Shown here piece by piece: positions 45,836 to 53,208 of a stretch of 64,000 nt of DNA. The notes beneath the pieces are model-generated. The model made no database searches. It was not told where the DNA came from and saw only the letters and a list, made by a program, of their open reading frames with translations. The stretch spans positions 1-64,000 of the forward strand of contig NZ_BHZE01000011.1 of the NCBI RefSeq assembly GCF_003851885.1, in the 5' to 3' direction. The translations under genes and the position numbers were made by a program. How positions within the stretch are numbered: the stretch's first letter is position 1; the number at the start of each line of letters is the position of its first letter. Source of the stretch: Thermaurantimonas aggregans (GTDB taxonomy: Bacteria > Bacteroidota > Bacteroidia > Flavobacteriales > Schleiferiaceae).

Positions 45836-46930
45836 TTAATCTTTTAGGAGAAACTCCTGAATCGCAGATGCGATTTTTTCGGAAGCGTCTCCCTGGCCAT
45901 AGAGATTTTTGCTAAAGTCAGGCTGGTTCGACATGCTTTTTTCAAAGGCATGTAGGATGTGCTGGGGCTGCCAACCGGCCAGTGTATTGTAGCCACCTTC
46001 CACCAGTTCGACCCACTCTGTCTCTTCACGTAGGGTGATACAGGGCTTTTTAAAGAAGAAAGCTTCTTTCTGCAGACCACCGCTGTCGGTGAGCACAATG
46101 CTGCAGTTGTGGAGCAGCATGAGCATGTCGAAGTATCCGACGGGCTCGATGATGTGAAAATCGACTGTTAAGTTTTGGTTTTCCAGCGTTTTCCGGGTGC
46201 GCGGGTGCAGGGGTACCACTACCGGTTTTTGCTTGTGAAGTTGATTCAGCCCTTCGACGATGCCTTTTAAGCGCTCTGGATTATCCGTGTTTTCCTGTCG
46301 ATGAAGGGTGGCAAGAGCAAATTTTCCAGGTTCGAGACGGAGTTTTTGAAGAATGGTTGAATGATGTTTGGCTTTTTGGAAGTAGTAAAGGGCAGCGTCG
46401 TACATCACATCACCGGTCCGCACGATTTTAATCGGGAAGTGTTCAAAGCCTTCGTTTTTAAGGTTTTGCACAGCTGCATCGGTCGGGCAAAAGAGTAGTG
46501 AAGACACCCGATCGGTGAGGACACGATTCACTTCTTCGGGCATGCGCATGTTGAAGGAGCGAAGACCTGCCTCTACATGAATCACTGGTACATGCTGTTT
46601 CACAGCCGCCAGCGCGCCAGCCAGCGTAGAATTGGTATCGCCGAAGACCATCACTGCTGACGGTTTTTCAGAAAATAGAATGTTTTCAATTCCTTCGATC
46701 ATGCGACCGGTCATAGCACCGTGGGTCAACGAATGAATTTCGAGTCTGTGAGCCGGCATAGGTATATCCATCTCGCGAAAGAAAACTTCCGACATCTTCT
46801 CATCGAAGTGCTGGCCAGTATGCACTATAATTTCTTCCAAATCGGTTCTTAGCAATGCCCGGCTCACGGCTGCAGCTTTAATAAATTGAGGTCTAGCCCC
46901 TAAAACGGTTAGGATCTTGTGATTTTTCAT
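45836..46930 (-). CDS. wecB: UDP-N-acetylglucosamine 2-epimerase (non-hydrolysing)
   Basis: A 364-residue enzyme converting UDP-GlcNAc to UDP-ManNAc for surface glycans. Conserved blocks are GARPQFIKAA, HTGQHFDEKMSEVFF, GDTNSTLAGALAA, HVEAGLRSFNMRMPEEVNR and TDSGGLQKEAFF. Length is usual for the family (about 370). Its start overlaps the glycosyltransferase stop by four bases (ATGA), so the two are coupled and probably act in one glycan pathway. Confidence 0.94.
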   Translation of the reverse strand: MKNHKILTVLGARPQFIKAAAVSRALLRTDLEEIIVHTGQHFDEKMSEVFFREMDIPMPAHRLEIHSLTHGAMTGRMIEGIENILFSEKPSAVMVFGDTNSTLAGALAAVKQHVPVIHVEAGLRSFNMRMPEEVNRVLTDRVSSLLFCPTDAAVQNLKNEGFEHFPIKIVRTGDVMYDAALYYFQKAKHHSTILQKLRLEPGKFALATLHRQENTDNPERLKGIVEGLNQLHKQKPVVVPLHPRTRKTLENQNLTVDFHIIEPVGYFDMLMLLHNCSIVLTDSGGLQKEAFFFKKPCITLREETEWVELVEGGYNTLAGWQPQHILHAFEKSMSNQPDFSKNLYGQGDASEKIASAIQEFLLKD

Positions 46931-48231
46931 GAAAGATTTTTAATGATTTCTGATATTTCTTTTGCGATATATCCACGCGAATATTTATAGATGGATTCGG
47001 TTTGTACTAAAACGCCACCTTTTTGGTATTGGTTGTAAAGGTCTGATAATACAGCTATGGCCTTCTCTGAATTATCAAAACCAACGGTTCTTCCGGCTTT
47101 GGTTTCTTCGAGCACACGGCTCATGTCGCCATCTTCCGGACCAATGCCCAGGATGTATTTGCCTGCTGCGAGATATTCGAAGAGTTTGCCGGTCATGATG
47201 CCGGCGGCATTGGGCGTGTTGTTTACAATGAGTAGATTTATTTGGGAGGATTTTTGGAATTTTATTGCCTCTTTTCTCGGAACAAAAGGAATCCATTCTA
47301 GCTGTTTTTCCAAGCCAAAATCTTTGATGCTTTCAAGAATTACTGCATCTACTTTTCCGACAAGACGTATTACCAAATCGCTTCTAAAATGGGGTATGTT
47401 CTCACACAAGTATTTTAAACTTTTCCAAAGTACTACCGGATTGCGCGAGGGGGGTAAAGTACCTACGTGTGTGAGCACAAATTTTTGATCTGTTTTAACC
47501 TCCGTTTCTTCAAATTCTTCTGGATCAAAACCATTAGTAATTACGTGAATCGGTTTGGTCGTTTTAGCCTCAAATTCCTTTTTCATATCTGTCGAAACGA
47601 CCAATACAGCATCTGCAGACCAGAGCACCTGATTTTCTAATCGACGATGTCGGGCGTCAGCCCATTTAGTAAGTTTCAGTTCGCGATAAAAGTCGATGTT
47701 GGTCCACGGGTCGCGAAAGTCTGCAATCCAATGGATACCCAGTTCTTTTTTCAATCTTAACCCAATCAAATGCATCGAGTGTGGAGGCCCGGTGGTAATT
47801 ACAGCATTCACCGGATTTTTTTTGAGATACTCTGTTAAAAAACCGATGGATGGCCGTATCCAAAACATACGGGCATCCGGAATAAAAAAATTGCCTCGAA
47901 TCCAAACGGAAAGTTCATTTAAAAAAGTCTTTTTTTTGTTCTGCCCGGCAAAGCCAAAACCCGTTTCTTTTTTTTTGTTTCCGGTGAATATTTGGTAAAG
48001 TGCGTAAGGTTCAAAAATGGGCTTTTTTATGATTTCAATTCCTTCGGGAATTTCCTTCAGCGTCGATGGATCTTCGTATTGAAGCTCGGGATTTGAGGGG
48101 GTGTAAACGATGGGTTCCCAGCCTAGATTTTTGAGGTGTTTTGTGAATTTCAGCCACCTTTGTACAGCTATTCCGCCGGAAGGTGGCCAGTAATAGGTGA
48201 TGATTAGCAGCTTGTTGTTCGAATGTTCCAA
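46927..48231 (-). CDS. Glycosyltransferase, GT-B fold
   Basis: A 434-residue enzyme. The N-terminal ITYYWPPSGGIAVQRWLKFTKHL is typical of GT4-like transferases, and FEYLAAGKYILGIGPEDG near residue 360 is the nucleotide-sugar E-x7-E region in the C-terminal half. The start is TTG; no ATG occurs near the conserved N terminus. The -7 box at 48250-48257 fits this start. It transfers a sugar to a growing glycan in the cytoplasm; donor and acceptor are unknown. UDP-ManNAc from the downstream wecB product is a candidate donor. Confidence 0.85.
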   Translation of the reverse strand: MEHSNNKLLIITYYWPPSGGIAVQRWLKFTKHLKNLGWEPIVYTPSNPELQYEDPSTLKEIPEGIEIIKKPIFEPYALYQIFTGNKKKETGFGFAGQNKKKTFLNELSVWIRGNFFIPDARMFWIRPSIGFLTEYLKKNPVNAVITTGPPHSMHLIGLRLKKELGIHWIADFRDPWTNIDFYRELKLTKWADARHRRLENQVLWSADAVLVVSTDMKKEFEAKTTKPIHVITNGFDPEEFEETEVKTDQKFVLTHVGTLPPSRNPVVLWKSLKYLCENIPHFRSDLVIRLVGKVDAVILESIKDFGLEKQLEWIPFVPRKEAIKFQKSSQINLLIVNNTPNAAGIMTGKLFEYLAAGKYILGIGPEDGDMSRVLEETKAGRTVGFDNSEKAIAVLSDLYNQYQKGGVLVQTESIYKYSRGYIAKEISEIIKNLS

Positions 48232-48249
48232 ATCCAGACCTTAGCTTGG

Positions 48250-48257
48250 CAAATGTA
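48250..48257 (-). promoter_or_regulatory. -7 promoter box of the glycosyltransferase-wecB unit
   Basis: TACATTTG on the minus strand, an exact TAnnTTTG match 18 bases before the TTG start. It lies back to back with the asnB promoter in the same 250-base gap. Confidence 0.45.
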
Positions 48258-48455
48258 AACGGCCGAGAAGTAACTCTGTTTTCTTTTTCAGCTGGCTATG
48301 TTCAACCGATTGAACTGTCATACCATTTCATCCGATGGTTTTTGAAAATTTTGATTTGTGGAGGGATCGTTGAAATTTTTCAAAAACATTAGTGGGAAAA
48401 CGTTAAATATCTTTTCGGTTTTTTAAATCAGACAATTCGATACTTCAATACAAGA

Positions 48456-48463
48456 TATGTTTG
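48456..48463 (+). promoter_or_regulatory. -7 promoter box of asnB
   Basis: TATGTTTG matches TAnnTTTG and ends 21 bases before the ATG at 48485. It overlaps the in-frame TTG at 48461, which is another reason to reject that codon as the start. Confidence 0.45.
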
Positions 48464-48484
48464 CTTTGCCAAAAAATACTTTTA

Positions 48485-50305
48485 ATGTGTGGTATTTCAG
48501 GTTTTGTGGATAAAGCGCTTCCCGAAGTAGAGGCAAGAACGGTGATTTTGCGAATGGTAAACAGCCAGTCGCACCGTGGCCCTGATGATCAGGGCATCGA
48601 AAGTCCGTCGTCGGGGGTATGGTTTGGCCACAATCGACTGGCCATCATCGATCTTTCACCCGATGGACATCAGCCCATGTCGCGGGGGCACCTGACCATC
48701 ACCTACAACGGCGAAATCTACAACTACCTCGAAATCCGCACTGAGCTCGAAAAGGCAGGTTACCGCTTCACAAGTCATTCGGATACAGAGGTTATCCTAA
48801 GGGCGTTCGAACGTTGGGGGGCTGATTGCGTGCAGCACTTTCGGGGCATGTGGGCCTTTGCTATATGGGATGCACAAAAAAACCGGCTTTTCTGCAGCCG
48901 CGATCGCTTTGGCATCAAACCCTTTCACTACATCCACAAGGGAGAGGCTTTTTACTTCGCCAGCGAAATAAAGGCGTTGAAGCACAGCAGGCTTTATTCA
49001 GGCCGGCTCAACAGCTTTCAGCTGATGCGCGATGTGCAGTTGGGTTGGTCGGTTTATTCTAATGAAACACATTATTACGAAATAAAACAACTTAGGCCAG
49101 GTGAAAATTTGATCTTCGATGGTCATTCGGTTTTCATCTATCCATATTATTGCCTTGAATGCATTCATTTAAACTCTACAAGCCAGCAGCCGGCCGAAGA
49201 ATTTAAAGCCCGGTTTTTTGATAGCATTCGCCTGCACATGCGGGCTGATGTAGAGGTAGGTAGCACTTTCAGTGGTGGGCTCGACAGTTCGGCTGTGGTC
49301 AGTGCTGTTCAACATCTTTTTTCGCCCGGGAAATTTCAGACCTTTACCGTATGGTACGACGGGGCTGACGAGCGACCCTTTGCCCAACAAGTGTGGGAGA
49401 AATTTCCGACCATTACACCGCACACCCTTCAGCCCGATCCCAATGAAATATCAGATGCTTTTGTGCGTGCCACCCGGCAGTACGACATACCGGTGTCAGG
49501 CAGTTCATACCTCTCTCAATATTTTGTGATGAAGCTTGCCCACCAGCAGGGCATCAAAGTGCTGCTTGATGGACAGGGCAGTGATGAGTATCTGATGGGT
49601 TACCACCACTCGCTCTACAGACTCTTTGCTACGTACATCCGACAGGGAAAACTTTTGACATTTATCAGAGAGCTTTTTACCTTCAGCCAAATGCAGCACT
49701 GGGGTGCACGGAAAGTGATCGACTTGTTTCTAAAGTCAATGCTCAGCACCCTCTTTACAGAACAGCAGCTGTACAGACTTGAATATCATCACTTTTATCC
49801 CAACGCCTTTGGCCGTATGCTGAAGACCAGTTTCTTTCTCAAACACATCGACGACCAGCCGCTGCGAAATTTCTCTTGGCATTTGCTGTACACGTCCATT
49901 TTGCAAACCCTTCTGCTGCACGAAGACCGCAACTCTATGGCCTTCAGCATCGAAGCTCGAGTGCCGTTTCTCGACCATCCATTGGTAGAATACACTTATT
50001 CACTGCCACCGCACTGGAAAATTCAGAAAGGCTACACCAAGTATGTCCTGCGACAAGCATTAGCCGACATCATGCCGGCGGGCATTACATGGAGAGTAGA
50101 TAAAAAAGGCTTTGTGACTCCGGGTGAAATCCTTTGGCTGCGCAATCAGCTGCGATGGCTGCTCGACGAACACCTTCACTTGCCACTCATCGAGCGTATG
50201 GTCTGGGAGCGCGAGAAAGAGAAATTTTTGAAAGGCGACAACAAAAATGCCCGTTGGGTTTGGCGGGTGGCTTCATTGAATTATTGGTATAAAAATTTGA
50301 GATAA
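48485..50305 (+). CDS. asnB: Asparagine synthase (glutamine-hydrolysing)
   Basis: A 606-residue enzyme. The start at 48485 gives Met-Cys-Gly-Ile, so Cys2 becomes the N-terminal nucleophile of the class II glutaminase after Met removal; an earlier TTG would block this. The glutaminase domain (1 to about 200) has HRGPDDQG and YNGEIYNY; the synthetase domain has the ATP loop STFSGGLDSSAV and LLDGQGSDEYLMGY, then EARVPFLDHPLVEY. It makes asparagine, or a similar amide on a glycan, from aspartate and glutamine. It sits beside a glycan gene pair, so a role in surface polysaccharide amidation is possible. Confidence 0.93.
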   Translation: MCGISGFVDKALPEVEARTVILRMVNSQSHRGPDDQGIESPSSGVWFGHNRLAIIDLSPDGHQPMSRGHLTITYNGEIYNYLEIRTELEKAGYRFTSHSDTEVILRAFERWGADCVQHFRGMWAFAIWDAQKNRLFCSRDRFGIKPFHYIHKGEAFYFASEIKALKHSRLYSGRLNSFQLMRDVQLGWSVYSNETHYYEIKQLRPGENLIFDGHSVFIYPYYCLECIHLNSTSQQPAEEFKARFFDSIRLHMRADVEVGSTFSGGLDSSAVVSAVQHLFSPGKFQTFTVWYDGADERPFAQQVWEKFPTITPHTLQPDPNEISDAFVRATRQYDIPVSGSSYLSQYFVMKLAHQQGIKVLLDGQGSDEYLMGYHHSLYRLFATYIRQGKLLTFIRELFTFSQMQHWGARKVIDLFLKSMLSTLFTEQQLYRLEYHHFYPNAFGRMLKTSFFLKHIDDQPLRNFSWHLLYTSILQTLLLHEDRNSMAFSIEARVPFLDHPLVEYTYSLPPHWKIQKGYTKYVLRQALADIMPAGITWRVDKKGFVTPGEILWLRNQLRWLLDEHLHLPLIERMVWEREKEKFLKGDNKNARWVWRVASLNYWYKNLR

Positions 50306-50369
50306 CGAATCGATTTCAATTAACGGAAAATCAAATTCGCACTGATTTTCAGCATTGGAACATTGGCCA

Positions 50370-50402
50370 TTGCAGAAGTCCTGGTCTGAGTGGGTACCTT
50401 TG
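50370..50402 (+). promoter_or_regulatory. Promoter of rlmN, giving a near-leaderless transcript
   Basis: TTG (50370-50372), a 22-base spacer and TACCTTTG (50395-50402) match the Bacteroidota consensus. Only four bases separate the -7 box from the ATG at 50407, so transcription would begin at or next to the start codon. Confidence 0.65.
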
Positions 50403-50406
50403 CAGC

Positions 50407-51483
50407 ATGAAAACGGATCTGCGCTCACTCAGTCACGAAAAGCTCGTACAATACATCACATCCTTGGGCGAAAAGCCTTTCAGAGCCAGGCAGATTGAGA
50501 CGTGGCTCTGGCAAAAGAGCTGCACTGACTTTGAGCAAATGAGCGACCTGCCAAAAGCACTGCGCGAGCGCATAGCTGCTGACTTTCAGATTCACCCAGT
50601 GAAGGTGGACCAAATTCAGCGCAGTGCTGACGGTACTATCAAAAACGCAGTTCGATTGCGCGACGGAATGGTAGTGGAAAGCGTGCTGATTCCTACAGAG
50701 AAGCGCATTACTGCCTGTATTTCGAGTCAGGTGGGGTGCAGCCTTGATTGTCGCTTTTGTGCTACTGCCCGCCTAAAGCGCATGCGCAACCTCGATGCTC
50801 AGGAAATCTACGATCAGGTGGTGGCCATCAGAGAACAGGCTGAATACTATTACGGGCGCAAATTGACCAACATCGTCTACATGGGCATGGGTGAGCCATT
50901 GCTAAACTATGCCAACGTAATGCGCTCTATTGAAAAGATCACTTCGCCTTCGGGCCTCGGCATGTCGGCCAAGCGCATTACACTAAGTACGGTAGGCATC
51001 GCCAAAATGATCAAAACCCTGGCAGACGACAATCCCGGCGTAAAATTGGCCGTTTCCCTTCACTCAGCCATCGACGAGGTCCGTTCGCGCATCATGCCCA
51101 TCAATCAGAGCAACGACCTGGCTACGCTTACAGAAGCTCTTGAATATTGGTATGCTCGTACCCGAAGCCGAATCACTTTCGAATATGTGGTTTGGAAAGG
51201 CATAAACGACCGCGATGAAGACATTCGCGCCTTGGTTAAACTGTGCAAGCGCATTCCGTCAAAGGTCAACTTGATCGAATACAACTCCATCGGTGACCCC
51301 AACTTCGAACAGGCCGATCCGGAGCGTATCGAAGCCTACAAACGCGCACTCGAAAACATCGGCGTAGTAGCCAAAATTCGCAGAAGCCGCGGAAAAGACA
51401 TCGATGCCGCCTGTGGCCAGTTAGCCAATAAAAACGACGTGGCGCCTGAGATGCCCAAAAAAGAGCTTCCAAAAACTCTTTAA
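50407..51483 (+). CDS. rlmN: 23S rRNA A2503 / tRNA A37 C2-methyltransferase
   Basis: A 358-residue radical SAM enzyme. The [4Fe-4S] ligands are Cys111, Cys115 and Cys118 in GCSLDCRFC, after a helical N-terminal domain; the second methylating Cys is in DAACGQLANK near residue 340. It methylates C2 of adenosine in rRNA and tRNA, with a known effect on translation accuracy. GMGEPLLNYANV and SLHSAIDEVRSRIMP are typical. It ends in a bidirectional terminator shared with tonB. Confidence 0.95.
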   Translation: MKTDLRSLSHEKLVQYITSLGEKPFRARQIETWLWQKSCTDFEQMSDLPKALRERIAADFQIHPVKVDQIQRSADGTIKNAVRLRDGMVVESVLIPTEKRITACISSQVGCSLDCRFCATARLKRMRNLDAQEIYDQVVAIREQAEYYYGRKLTNIVYMGMGEPLLNYANVMRSIEKITSPSGLGMSAKRITLSTVGIAKMIKTLADDNPGVKLAVSLHSAIDEVRSRIMPINQSNDLATLTEALEYWYARTRSRITFEYVVWKGINDRDEDIRALVKLCKRIPSKVNLIEYNSIGDPNFEQADPERIEAYKRALENIGVVAKIRRSRGKDIDAACGQLANKNDVAPEMPKKELPKTL

Positions 51484-51494
51484 GCATGTTAAAA

Positions 51495-51526
51495 TAAAAA
51501 AGCCGCTTGATGGGCGGCTTTTTTAA
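51495..51526. terminator. Bidirectional terminator
   Basis: AAGCCGC (51500-51506) and GCGGCTT (51514-51520) form a GC-rich stem extended by A-T pairs, with T runs on both strands. It separates the convergent rlmN and TonB genes. Confidence 0.88.
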
Positions 51527-51546
51527 TATGCTGGAATAATTCTTAA

Positions 51547-52260
51547 TTATTGCAATCTCGCGTTTACAGGAATTGTGAACGACATGCGCACAGGTTTTCC
51601 TCTCTGCTTCGCAGGTTGAATTTTGGGATTCAAATTATTCAAGCTCTTTACAGCTTCGAGTGCGGCCTGGTCGAGGTTGGGATCTACCCCGCGTGCCACG
51701 GTTACATTACTCACTGAACCATCCTTGTCAATGATAAAGCTGATATAAACTTTGCCTTGAATGCCAAGCTGACGAGCTATTTCCGGATATTTAAAATTGC
51801 GGGCTATGTGCTGCTGAATTTTCAACTGGAAGCACTGTGAACGAGCCTCTTCGTCTTTTTCTTTTTCGCAACCTGGGAAAACAGGTTTATTCTCGACGAT
51901 GGCGAAACTGAAGACTTCTTCCACTTCTTCTTCTACCACCTCAATGGGCTTAACTTCTTCTTTCTGAGAAGTTTCTGTGGATTCCATCACCAGCTCTTCC
52001 TTGAGCTCTACCTTGTCTTCCACTACGTTGATAATGTCTTGAGGTGGGGGTGGAGGTGGTGGTTTTTGCTCGCGTTGGGTGACGATTACCTCTTCTTCAT
52101 CAAGAACGGTTTCAAGCTCACCAAGGTCGGCAATCACGCGGTCATAGGTCTTCCACTCGATGGCGATGTACACGACAATGAGCGCTATAAACAAACCTGC
52201 TAGAAAGAAGGTGCTCTTTTTATTTTCCAGATCAGCGTCGGGCGATTTTTTGAGTTCCAT
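51547..52260 (-). CDS. TonB energy-transducing protein
   Basis: A 237-residue inner-membrane protein that links the proton-motive force to outer-membrane receptors. It has a membrane helix at about residues 15-34, a Pro run (KPPPPPPP) and Glu/Val-rich linker, and a C-terminal TonB domain of about 80 residues (HIARNFKYPEIARQLGIQGKVYISFIIDKDGSV). The frame is open back to an ATG at 52398, but the start at 52260 (MELKKSP) gives the normal topology with the helix near the N terminus and leaves room for the divergent gene. The cysteine pair in FPGCEKEKDEEARSQC may form a disulfide; this is common in Bacteroidota TonB. Confidence 0.92.
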   Translation of the reverse strand: MELKKSPDADLENKKSTFFLAGLFIALIVVYIAIEWKTYDRVIADLGELETVLDEEEVIVTQREQKPPPPPPPQDIINVVEDKVELKEELVMESTETSQKEEVKPIEVVEEEVEEVFSFAIVENKPVFPGCEKEKDEEARSQCFQLKIQQHIARNFKYPEIARQLGIQGKVYISFIIDKDGSVSNVTVARGVDPNLDQAALEAVKSLNNLNPKIQPAKQRGKPVRMSFTIPVNARLQ

Positions 52261-52328
52261 CGTGGGGTCGTTTATGGCGGCTAAAATAAAAAATTTTTTG
52301 TAGTAAGGTTTTGATGGATTAAAAATTA

Positions 52329-52970
52329 ATGCTTCAGACAAGCCTCCAAGACTCAACAGAAGTAGGAAAGAACAAAATCTGCGTATTTTTGAAAGCACAA
52401 AAGATTTCCTGGCTTTTGATCAATCGGTTTTCGATACGCACTTTTTCACAAAACATTACAGTCTGGTTGGGAATCCTGGCCCTTATGTTTCCTACGTTCG
52501 GGCCAATGTCAATATATCACTTTCAGAAAAGCAAAATCCGCAAAGAAGTAAAAAACCAGATTCTGGCTTCCATATCTCTATCCGAATTGACTGTTTTTCG
52601 CTCTTCGGATATTTCGCAGCACAGAGTACACTGGATTGAAGAGAATGAATTCGTGCTTAATGGTTTTTATTACGACGTTGTGAAATGGGAGCATACCGAT
52701 ACAGGCAGCATAGTTTATTGCTGGCCCGACCATGAAGAGTCACACCTTGAACAGTTGCGCTCCCAAATTGCATCATCTCTCCTTAATGCCCAAAAGCACG
52801 ACAAACCTTCAGAGTTTATTGGTTACCTGATGTTTATTAAGGGATTTTTTAAGGACGCTTTTGCAATGTGCCTTGTCAACTACCTATTTCAAGAGTCTTG
52901 TTTTCAGTTTATATTTGATTTGATTTCATCCTTCATAAGTCGGATGGACCATCCGCCAGAAACTCTTTGA
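52329..52970 (+). CDS. Small membrane-anchored protein next to a TonB-dependent receptor
   Basis: A 213-residue protein with one hydrophobic segment (about residues 44-60) and a periplasmic part. It contains YHFQKSKIRKEVKNQI and NEFVLNGFYYDVVKWEHT, which I recognise as a group of uncharacterised Bacteroidota proteins found near TonB-dependent receptor genes. The first 40 residues may not be translated (an ATG at about codon 53 is possible). A hydrophobic C-terminal half with Cys residues is unusual. The receptor follows after a gap of about 240 bases. Function is unknown. Confidence 0.65.
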   Translation: MLQTSLQDSTEVGKNKICVFLKAQKISWLLINRFSIRTFSQNITVWLGILALMFPTFGPMSIYHFQKSKIRKEVKNQILASISLSELTVFRSSDISQHRVHWIEENEFVLNGFYYDVVKWEHTDTGSIVYCWPDHEESHLEQLRSQIASSLLNAQKHDKPSEFIGYLMFIKGFFKDAFAMCLVNYLFQESCFQFIFDLISSFISRMDHPPETL

Positions 52971-53208
52971 TTTCAGCAATACTATTAATGTAGTGAATCC
53001 TGGCATCGCTGCCTTGCTGTAATCGACCTACTTTGTAAAATCTACATAATGCACACGATGCCTGGAAGACTAAGACGATGTGTCAGTTCAGATGTCCTTT
53101 GATCCCTTCGAAATCTTGCCTTTAAAATTCTTGAAGGTCTGGATTTATTACGCTGAACTTAAAACAGATTCATTCGAAATTCATAACAATTTAACTACAA
53201 TAGAAAAA

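Noticed and set aside
51547-52398. Longer TonB protein starting at 52398
   Set aside because: It would overlap the divergent gene at 52329 and place two hydrophobic segments before the anchor, against the family topology.
53080-53208. N-terminal extension of the TonB-dependent receptor
   Set aside because: The signal peptide begins at 53209; the upstream codons do not resemble an extracytoplasmic protein start.
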